Part shown: positions 1-4,598 of the stretch, piece by piece
How the letters are laid out: every line of letters starts with the position of its first letter
Position numbering within the stretch: position 1 is the stretch's first letter
Source of the DNA: an uncultured Gammaproteobacteria bacterium
GTDB lineage: Bacteria > Pseudomonadota > Gammaproteobacteria > Halothiobacillales > Halothiobacillaceae
NCBI GenBank assembly: GCA_938004235.1
Contig: CALKWL010000058.1
Coordinates: forward strand, 1-6,151
Reading direction: 5' to 3'
DNA length: 6,151 nucleotides
The notes under the pieces: model-generated
The model's input: the letters and a program-made list of their open reading frames with translations, nothing else
The model's database searches: none
Told to the model about the DNA's origin: nothing
Translations under genes and position numbers: made by a program

Positions 1-72
1 CTGGCTTGGGCATGCGCCTTGCTTATCATTGGGCTCAATCTCTGGTTTTTATTGAGTGATTTCATCACATGA
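1..72 (+). CDS. C-terminal end of a membrane transporter, probably Nramp-family (partial)
   Basis: Frame 1 is open from the first base to a TGA at 70-72 and gives 23 residues. They form one hydrophobic helix with the core LLIIGLNLWFLL, followed by the short polar tail SDFIT. A final helix containing GLN followed by aromatic and leucine residues resembles the last membrane segment of Nramp (MntH-type) proton-coupled Mn2+/Fe2+ transporters, which sit in the inner membrane. That family assignment is from memory of the pattern and rests on very little sequence; another multi-pass transporter is possible. The stop overlaps the ATG of the downstream porin (ATGA at 69-72), so the two are very likely one operon with coupled translation. 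The rest of the gene lies left of the window. Confidence 0.55.
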   Translation: MAWACALLIIGLNLWFLLSDFIT

Positions 73-1232
73 CCCTAAGCCGCCCCTACGCCCTGCTCAT
101 CCCTGCCCTGCTATATATCACCGCGCCTACGATGGCCGCCGAGGAACCCAACACGGCGCCCACCGCATCCAGCCGCCCGCCAGCGCTCGACGAAAATCAA
201 GCCTTCGCGCTCTACGGACACATCGACACCGACCTGGTCAGCAATCTCAAAGGCGGCATTGAGCGCGGCAGCGGCATCAACAGCGTCGCCGTGGGCGGCG
301 TAACCCTGACCGGCGATGCACTGGGATTGAGCGGGAGCACGTTTAACCTCTCGGCCATGGCGATTTACGCCGATGACGTGGATGCGCGCTACATCGGTGG
401 TATCACCAACCCCAGCAATATCGAAGGCGACTTCAGCCGCGTCGTGCTCGATACGGCGTTTTGGCAACAACACTGGCTCAGCCGGGAGGATCTGGGTTTT
501 ACGACCCGCCTGGGCATGTTTGATCTGAACTCCGAATTCATCAGCACCTCAAGCGCGGCGCAGCTTATCAACAGCTCCTTCGGCATGGATCCGTGCATGA
601 CCGAAAATTTCGCGGTATCCACGTTCCCCAAAAACGGCAGCGGCCTGGTCGCTACTCTCGGCACGAGCGCTAACACGGACAATGCGCCACTAGCACTGAA
701 AGTCGCCCTGTTTCAGGGGGATGTAGACACGCAGACCCGCCCGTTTTCGCAAGGCCTGCTCAGTATGGCCGAAGCGCAATGGCGGCCACTGGAACACAGC
801 GCATTCAAGCTCGGGTTATGGGAAAAACACGGTAACGATCAACCCAGCGTACGCGGCGCCTACCTGAGCGCCGAAGGACGCTTTTGGCAGCACGAACACA
901 GCGCGCTGGACGCCTTCATTCGCGCCAGCCTGGCAGACAACCATCAAGACGCGGGGGAGGATGCGCGCCCGAAAAACTACTGGGCGGCCGGTCTGAGCTG
1001 GGATGCGCCCTCTGCGGATCGCCCGGATGACATCATCACCCTGGGCTTTGGAAGCTTGCAGCTTGAAGGCGGCGCGCCCTCCAATCGCGGGCATGAACGC
1101 TTTGTTGAAATCAGCTATATCGCTCGAATCAGCGACCATGTGTACATCCAGCCCGATCTGCAATACCTGCAAAGCCCGGGCGGCGAGCAATCCGACGCCT
1201 GGGTCGGCATTGTACGCCTGCATATCGAGTAA
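69..1232 (+). CDS. OprB-family outer-membrane porin
   Basis: This is a complete 387-residue outer-membrane beta-barrel precursor. Residues 1-23 form a signal peptide: a short basic start, a hydrophobic core around 8-19, and a TMA cleavage site before AEEP. Residues 25-45 are a low-complexity Ala/Pro/Glu linker. The barrel then shows the carbohydrate-porin (OprB, PF04966) pattern: YGHIDTDLVSNLKGG near 49-63, TRLGMFDLNSEF near 146-157, an NSSFG segment at 168-172, and the family's C-terminal signature YIQPDLQYLQSPGG at 359-372. Length is slightly below usual OprB proteins. The start is fixed by the ATGA overlap with the preceding transporter; I see no strong Shine-Dalgarno, which fits translational coupling. 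OprB proteins classically pass sugars, but pairing with a probable metal transporter makes a divalent-metal channel plausible (inference). The protein ends VRLHIE rather than in the usual Phe/Trp. Family call is firm; substrate is not. Confidence 0.88.
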   Translation: MTLSRPYALLIPALLYITAPTMAAEEPNTAPTASSRPPALDENQAFALYGHIDTDLVSNLKGGIERGSGINSVAVGGVTLTGDALGLSGSTFNLSAMAIYADDVDARYIGGITNPSNIEGDFSRVVLDTAFWQQHWLSREDLGFTTRLGMFDLNSEFISTSSAAQLINSSFGMDPCMTENFAVSTFPKNGSGLVATLGTSANTDNAPLALKVALFQGDVDTQTRPFSQGLLSMAEAQWRPLEHSAFKLGLWEKHGNDQPSVRGAYLSAEGRFWQHEHSALDAFIRASLADNHQDAGEDARPKNYWAAGLSWDAPSADRPDDIITLGFGSLQLEGGAPSNRGHERFVEISYIARISDHVYIQPDLQYLQSPGGEQSDAWVGIVRLHIE

Positions 1233-1235
1233 GAA

Positions 1236-1292
1236 CCTGTTCCAAGAAAGCGTAACAGGCTGCTGAAATCCCCATTTCAGCAGCCCGTTACG
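1236..1292. repeat. Long imperfect hairpin in the convergent gap, possible mobile-repeat end or terminator
   Basis: Bases 1251-1269 and 1274-1292 form a 19-bp inverted repeat with one mismatch (A1257/C1286) and a CCCC loop; the inner 12 bp (GGCTGCTGAAAT / ATTTCAGCAGCC) are perfect. A second pairing competes with it: CCTGTT at 1236-1241 is the complement of AACAGG at 1254-1259. It begins only four bases after the porin stop. No T-run follows on either strand, so it is not a standard intrinsic terminator. The GCTGCTGAAA motif resembles ends of short dispersed repeats and IS remnants in gammaproteobacteria (memory, not checked). Confidence 0.6.
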
Positions 1293-1294
1293 GT

Positions 1295-1310
1295 GGGACA
1301 TGAATGTCCC
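1295..1310. repeat. 16-bp perfect palindromic dyad
   Basis: GGGACAT at 1295-1301 and ATGTCCC at 1304-1310 are perfect inverted copies separated by GA. The 2-base spacer is too tight for a good RNA hairpin but suits a dyad in DNA. It lies directly after the long hairpin and may belong to the same dispersed element. No promoter is evident beside it, so an operator role is unsupported. Confidence 0.45.
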
Positions 1311-1347
1311 TCCCGCAAATAAAACCACGCAAGTGATTGATTTGTAG

Positions 1348-1380
1348 CCACCAAGCCCAGACGTCTACCGGGCTTAGTGG
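1348..1380. terminator. Terminator-like stem-loop between convergent genes
   Basis: CCACCAAGCCC (1348-1358) pairs with GGGCTTAGTGG (1370-1380) with one mismatch across 11 bp. The 11-base loop itself contains the palindrome AGACGTCT (1359-1366). It lies 20 bp past the stop of the - strand PAP2 gene and also downstream of the + strand porin, so it could end transcripts from both sides. There is no long T-run on either side (CTACAAATC follows on the - strand), so termination is inferred from position and stem only. Confidence 0.45.
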
Positions 1381-1399
1381 GGCACTTCTATAAATTCGA

Positions 1400-2215
1400 T
1401 CAAGCCGCGTTTCGCGCGCGCCACATGCCCCACAACGCCCAGGCCGAGCCGCCAAAAGCCCACAGCAACAGTGGAAGCAGCACCCAACGCCCCTCGGGGT
1501 AGCCGCCGTCAAACGGAATGACGGCAAGCGCGCAGCCGATCAGGACGACGGCCAGAATGGGACGCCCCCAGCGCACATTCAGCGGAAAACAGCGCACAAG
1601 GCGCATACCCAAACCCGCCGCCAGCCAGCCGATCAGCGCGCCCGCAAGAATATCCTGCGGCCAGTGCGCGCCGACAATCACGCGCGAGAGCGTCGGGATC
1701 AGAGCCAGGCCGACAGCAAGCACTATCCCCCACCACGGGAGGCGCAAGGCCAGGGCGAACACGCCCGCCGTCGTCAGCGCCGTGGTAGCGTGACCGGAGG
1801 GAAAGGCCTTGCTGTGTAGGGTATGCCCAATGATGTGCAACAGGTTTTCGGGATAGACCCCTGCCGGGCGCACCAGATTCAATGCAGGCTTGATGTCGTG
1901 CGTCACTAAAGTGGCGACAATGCCTGCCAAAACGGCAACCCAGACCACGTCTGGCCTGCGCCATACCAGGGGAAGCAGAAGCACGACCGCAGGCAGAGTG
2001 TCTGCCAAAAGGCTCATGCCTGCCCAGAAGCCAATCCACAACGGCGACTTCTCCAGACCGAACCCCGCACCAAACGAATTGATAAAGAAAAAGGCGTTGA
2101 TGTTGTTGGCTTGCGGCCAGGAGAGTGCCAGCAAGACCGCAAACAGCGCGGCAATCGTCCAAAAGGTACGCTGCGCCGCGCGATCGATAAAAATCGAGTC
2201 AGTCTGCAAGTTCAT
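1400..2215 (-). CDS. PAP2-superfamily membrane phosphatase
   Basis: This 271-residue inner-membrane protein has about six hydrophobic segments (roughly 17-33, 58-83, 91-106, 146-173, 188-206, 216-234, with another at 243-263). It carries the full type 2 phosphatidic acid phosphatase active site: KX6RP (K109...R116-P117), PSGH (139-142) and SRX5HX3D (S177-R178...H184...D188). H184 is the expected nucleophile and H142 the general acid. Family members remove phosphate from phosphatidylglycerol phosphate, undecaprenyl diphosphate or lipid A on the periplasmic side. Its ATG overlaps the stop of the upstream glycosyltransferase (ATGA at 2215-2212), and GGAAA lies six bases before the start, so it is cotranslated with that gene. 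Context favours action on a lipid carrier or lipid A (inference); PgpB-, LpxE- and UppP-like roles cannot be separated here. All catalytic residues are present. Confidence 0.93.
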   Translation of the reverse strand: MNLQTDSIFIDRAAQRTFWTIAALFAVLLALSWPQANNINAFFFINSFGAGFGLEKSPLWIGFWAGMSLLADTLPAVVLLLPLVWRRPDVVWVAVLAGIVATLVTHDIKPALNLVRPAGVYPENLLHIIGHTLHSKAFPSGHATTALTTAGVFALALRLPWWGIVLAVGLALIPTLSRVIVGAHWPQDILAGALIGWLAAGLGMRLVRCFPLNVRWGRPILAVVLIGCALAVIPFDGGYPEGRWVLLPLLLWAFGGSAWALWGMWRARNAA

Positions 2216-3204
2216 GCGTTTTTCCAGGCGATGTCCGCGCTTTCAGGCACGGCATCTTTATTGCGTACGATGTAACTCTTGCGCTCCTGCGATTCGAAAT
2301 ACACGCGCGACACCATTTCCGCCAACACCCCGGTCGTGAGCATTTGCACGCCAACCAGAATGAGCAGGATCGAGGTGAAAAACAGCGGGCGGGTGCCGAT
2401 ACTCTCACCCATAAGCTTGAGCAGCAGCATGTAACTCATCAACACTCCGCCCAGGCCGCCCAGCCCCAGGCCGACCATGCCGAAAAAATGCCCCGGACGC
2501 GCCGAAAAACGCATGAAAAAGAACACCACCAGCAGGTCGATAATCACGCGGAAGGTGCGTGAGATGCCATATTTCGACACACCGCGCGTACGCGGATGGT
2601 GCGCGACCACCTCTTCGGCAATGCGATTGGGCGCGGTATACGTCGCCAGCCAGGCCGGGATGAAGCGGTGCATTTCACCGTACAAACGGATGCTTTTCAC
2701 CACCTCGGCACGGAAAACTTTCAGGCTGCAACCGTAATCATGCAACTGTACCCCGGTAATTTTGCGAATCAGGCGGTTGGCAATGCGCGAGGGAATCTTG
2801 CGCATGATGACATCGTCCTGACGATTCTTGCGCCAGCCGGAGACCAGATCCAAGTCTTCATCCAGCAGACGCTTGACCATACGCGGAATATCCACCGGAT
2901 CGTTCTGTAGATCACCGTCGAGGGTCGCAATCACGTCGCCGCGCGCCAGATCAATGCCCGCCTGCATCGCTGCCGTCTGACCGAAATTGCGCCGCAGTTC
3001 GACCACGCGCACATGTTCGCCGTAATGCGCCTGCCCTTCGCGCATGGCCGCCAGCGTGGCATCGGAACTGCCGTCGTTGACCAGCAAAACCTCCCACGGC
3101 ATCGGGTAATCGCCCAGAACCTCATGCACCCTTGAGAGCATGGGCATGACATTGTCTTGCTCGTTATACATCGGGATGACGAGGGAAAGGCGGTGATCGG
3201 TCAT
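2212..3204 (-). CDS. Polyprenyl-phosphate glycosyltransferase, GT2 family (ArnC/DPM1-like)
   Basis: This 330-residue protein starts at the ATG at 3204; an in-frame TTG at 3231 would add nine residues (MWLKTKKIP) but has no ribosome site and lies in the repeat-bearing gap. The GT-A domain shows LSLVIPMYNEQ (6-16), VNDGSSDAT (42-50), LRRNFGQTAAMQAG (70-83) and the metal-binding DGDLQNDP (96-103). Later come RKIPSRIANRLIRKITG (135-151), DYGCSLKVFR (156-165) and HHPRTRGVSKYG (202-213), all typical of enzymes that move a sugar from a nucleotide donor to undecaprenyl phosphate at the cytoplasmic face. Two C-terminal membrane helices lie near 238-265 and 274-298. The length fits ArnC, GtrB and related synthases. 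The sugar cannot be read from sequence. It overlaps the PAP2 gene downstream and follows the UPF0104-type gene, so a lipid-linked sugar pathway is likely. Confidence 0.92.
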   Translation of the reverse strand: MTDHRLSLVIPMYNEQDNVMPMLSRVHEVLGDYPMPWEVLLVNDGSSDATLAAMREGQAHYGEHVRVVELRRNFGQTAAMQAGIDLARGDVIATLDGDLQNDPVDIPRMVKRLLDEDLDLVSGWRKNRQDDVIMRKIPSRIANRLIRKITGVQLHDYGCSLKVFRAEVVKSIRLYGEMHRFIPAWLATYTAPNRIAEEVVAHHPRTRGVSKYGISRTFRVIIDLLVVFFFMRFSARPGHFFGMVGLGLGGLGGVLMSYMLLLKLMGESIGTRPLFFTSILLILVGVQMLTTGVLAEMVSRVYFESQERKSYIVRNKDAVPESADIAWKNA

Positions 3205-3220
3205 AGGGATTTTCTTTGTT

Positions 3221-3297
3221 TTAAGCCACAAAAAGCACAGAGGGCGCGGAGGTGAATGTTAGTTCCGCGTTTTTTTCTCTATGATCTCTATGGCTAA
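3221..3297. repeat. Nested inverted-repeat element between the UPF0104-type and GT2 genes
   Basis: The outer arms 3225-3242 and 3277-3294 can pair over 18 positions in the - strand transcript with one mismatch if G-U pairs are allowed. Inside, CGCGGA (3245-3250) and TCCGCG (3264-3269) form a perfect 6-bp stem. On the + strand this stem is followed by seven T (3270-3276), so it looks like an intrinsic terminator facing against the genes. One arm holds CTCTATG twice, nine bases apart. The composition recalls the common CTCTGTG-type intergenic repeats of many bacteria (from memory). It fills nearly all of this gap. Confidence 0.6.
3245..3276 (+). terminator. Possible intrinsic terminator on the antisense (+) strand
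   Basis: A 6-bp GC-rich stem (3245-3250 with 3264-3269, 13-base loop) is followed directly by TTTTTTT. It would stop + strand transcription entering from the antisense side of the glycosyltransferase gene. No + strand gene lies upstream of it, so it may just be part of the surrounding repeat. Confidence 0.35.
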
Positions 3298-3315
3298 TTT
3301 AGTGGGGCTAAGGAC

Positions 3316-4245
3316 TTAGTTCCGCATGGTAGCCGATTTGCCGGGGAAGAGCATGGCAGCCAGACCAAAGGCCAGGCTCGTGCCCAGCAAAAACAGATGG
3401 GTGTTAATCGCCGCCGCGGTTGCTGTAGCAAGCGCAAGCCCCTGCGGCAGTAGCACAGCCAGCATTCCCGTTTCGTATGTGCCGAACCCTCCTGGCGCAT
3501 GAATGGGCAGAATGGAAGTCACCTCCCCCCCAAGCACGCTCAGGCTGGCACTCGGCCAGGCCATCGGCGCAAACTGGCGCAATACCCAGGCCAAAGCCGC
3601 GAGTTTGACCAGCCAGTTTACCCAGGTTAGCCCGACGCCGCGCGCAAAATGCGCTGCATCACGCGGCAAGCCATTCAACACCTTGCGCAGGAGCGAGCCC
3701 GCTCGCGAAGACCATACCTTGCCCGACAACTCGCTGTTTTCCTCAGTCCACAAGGCCAGCCGCCCGCGCAGCGACCAGAGCACAAACGGCGCAACCAAGG
3801 CGAGCAGCACCAAGGCCAGCGCCAGAGCCTCTATTTTCGCCAACCACAACAGACTACCCAGCGCCAGCGCCGCCAGCACCTGCGCATCCACCAAACGAAT
3901 CCAGAATAACCCCGCCAAGGCATAGGCCGGATCGGTGCCGAAGTTTTGCCGCATCAGCAGCGGAAAGCTCAATTCCCCGGCGCGCATCGGCAATAGATTG
4001 TTCCACAGGTTGTGCTGTAAATTGAGTGACAACACCGCGCCAAAAGACCCGCGAATTTCGAAATGATCGGCCACACGCCAGGCGCGCAGAACATAACTTG
4101 TCAGCATCAAGCCAATCGCCAAGGCCAGGCCGCTCAGTGAAATTGTTGCCCAGGGCGCAAGCAAGCGCGCCCAGCCGAATGCCCATTCGATGATGGCAGC
4201 GAGAAGGAGAACCAGCAGGTAGGAGAGTAAGGTGCGAATCGACAT
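3316..4245 (-). CDS. LPG_synthase_TM / UPF0104-family membrane protein (flippase-like)
   Basis: This 309-residue multi-pass inner-membrane protein has hydrophobic stretches near 5-20, 32-52, 107-135, 138-158, 203-222, 231-249 and 258-298. Family signatures are NNLLPMRAGELSFPLLMR (82-99) and the C-terminal APGGFGTYETG (250-260), which match the membrane domain found in MprF and in stand-alone YbhN/AglD-type proteins (PF03706). In MprF this domain moves aminoacyl phospholipid across the membrane; stand-alone members are mostly uncharacterised. Here no synthase domain is fused. Placement directly upstream of a polyprenyl-phosphate sugar synthase and a PAP2 phosphatase suggests it handles the same lipid carrier, for example by moving a lipid-linked sugar (inference). 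No clear Shine-Dalgarno precedes the ATG, so the exact start is moderately sure. The loop at about 160-200 is encoded in part by a REP-like palindrome (3690-3710). Confidence 0.85.
   Translation of the reverse strand: MSIRTLLSYLLVLLLAAIIEWAFGWARLLAPWATISLSGLALAIGLMLTSYVLRAWRVADHFEIRGSFGAVLSLNLQHNLWNNLLPMRAGELSFPLLMRQNFGTDPAYALAGLFWIRLVDAQVLAALALGSLLWLAKIEALALALVLLALVAPFVLWSLRGRLALWTEENSELSGKVWSSRAGSLLRKVLNGLPRDAAHFARGVGLTWVNWLVKLAALAWVLRQFAPMAWPSASLSVLGGEVTSILPIHAPGGFGTYETGMLAVLLPQGLALATATAAAINTHLFLLGTSLAFGLAAMLFPGKSATMRN
3690..3710. repeat. REP-like palindrome inside a coding sequence
   Basis: GCGAGC (3693-3698) and GCTCGC (3701-3706) form a perfect palindrome around CC, within a context starting GGAGCGAGC and ending GCGAAG. 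This closely resembles the REP elements dispersed between genes in Pseudomonas and relatives (from memory). It is read here as residues about 179-186 (SSRAGSLL) of the UPF0104-type protein, in the hydrophilic loop between membrane segments, without breaking the frame. Coincidence with Arg/Ser/Ala codons cannot be excluded. Confidence 0.4.
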
Positions 4246-4259
4246 GCTATTTGGGGCAA

Positions 4260-4319
4260 GGCTTGCTGGGTGATAAGTCCGTGAGCGGACATAGCACGAG
4301 AAGCAAGGCGCCGGACTTA
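4260..4319. repeat. Alternative stem-loops between the antitoxin-like and UPF0104-type genes
   Basis: Three pairings share this short gap: GTCCG/CGGAC (4277-4281 with 4286-4290, TGAG loop), TAAGTCCG/CGGACTTA (4274-4281 with 4312-4319, perfect 8 bp), and CTTGCT/AGCAAG (4262-4267 with 4302-4307). The first two use the same arm and exclude each other. The 4312-4319 arm includes the stop codon of the small gene. No T-run follows, so termination is not evident; a REP-type element or an attenuator are both possible. Confidence 0.45.
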
Positions 4320-4511
4320 AACATGGTTCCAGACCTCATCGTCTGGATGATCCCAGACATGTTCGAGCGCATTGTTTTGAGCCTGAATCAGGTTTTGCCA
4401 TTCCTGATTTTCCTGTCGTGTCTTGAGGTAGCCAATGAAATCCAGCACTTCACGCGCTTGCTCAACTGGCAGGGTTTTTGCCTGTTCCTGAATCATTTCT
4501 GCCCATGTCAT
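4317..4511 (-). CDS. Small antitoxin-like protein, no toxin partner visible
   Basis: This 64-residue acidic protein starts at an ATG with a good ribosome site, GAGGAA at 4524-4519, seven bases upstream. The N-terminal half (AEMIQEQAKTLPVEQAREVLDFIGYLKTRQ, in two pieces around residues 4-33) is a predicted amphipathic helix pair like DUF2281-type proteins, with the LP...AREVLDFI pattern. The tail VWDHPDDEVWNHV (52-64) matches the Trp/Asp-rich ending seen in many small antitoxins paired with PIN, MazF or RelE-type toxins, where such tails often wrap the toxin. These resemblances are from memory. Only 71 bp separate it from the UPF0104-type gene, too few for a toxin, and the gene upstream is divergent valS. 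It is therefore an orphan, a solitary regulator, or a remnant of a toxin-antitoxin pair. Reading as a real gene is supported by its start site and protein-like composition. Confidence 0.7.
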   Translation of the reverse strand: MTWAEMIQEQAKTLPVEQAREVLDFIGYLKTRQENQEWQNLIQAQNNALEHVWDHPDDEVWNHV

Positions 4512-4533
4512 TGATCTGTTCCTCGCTCAGTAC

Positions 4534-4563
4534 GGGTCGATGTGTTCGTCATGCCGCTATAAT
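4534..4563 (+). promoter_or_regulatory. Probable valS promoter
   Basis: A perfect -10 hexamer TATAAT lies at 4558-4563, 35 bases before the valS ATG, giving a leader of about 29 bases. The -35 region is poor: GGGTCG at 4534-4539 with an 18-bp spacer matches the consensus at only two positions. An 8-bp inverted repeat, TGTGTTCG (4541-4548) and CGAACACA (4585-4592), brackets the -10 and the expected start site. Confidence 0.55.
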
Positions 4564-4598
4564 GCCCCATCTTTAACACCGCACCGAACACAAACATC

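Noticed and set aside
816..1328. 170-codon - strand frame over the end of the porin gene
   Set aside because: Antisense to a clear OprB-family C-terminus and running into the hairpin cluster; no recognisable protein features.
1233..1399. tRNA or small RNA gene in the convergent gap
   Set aside because: The hairpins do not form a cloverleaf, no T-loop or CCA end is present, and no promoter is evident.
1509..2162. 217-codon open frame on the - strand within the PAP2 gene
   Set aside because: The overlapping frame carries all three PAP2 motifs; this alternative reads as low-complexity Arg/Ala/Gly sequence without a start context.
3204..3231. Upstream TTG start for the glycosyltransferase
   Set aside because: It adds a nine-residue tail before the conserved GT2 start, lacks a ribosome site, and falls in the inverted-repeat element; the ATG at 3204 fits the family's length.
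4251..4514. 87-codon + strand frame opposite the antitoxin-like gene
   Set aside because: It starts in the stem-loop region and crosses antisense to the small gene, which has a clear ribosome site and family-like sequence.
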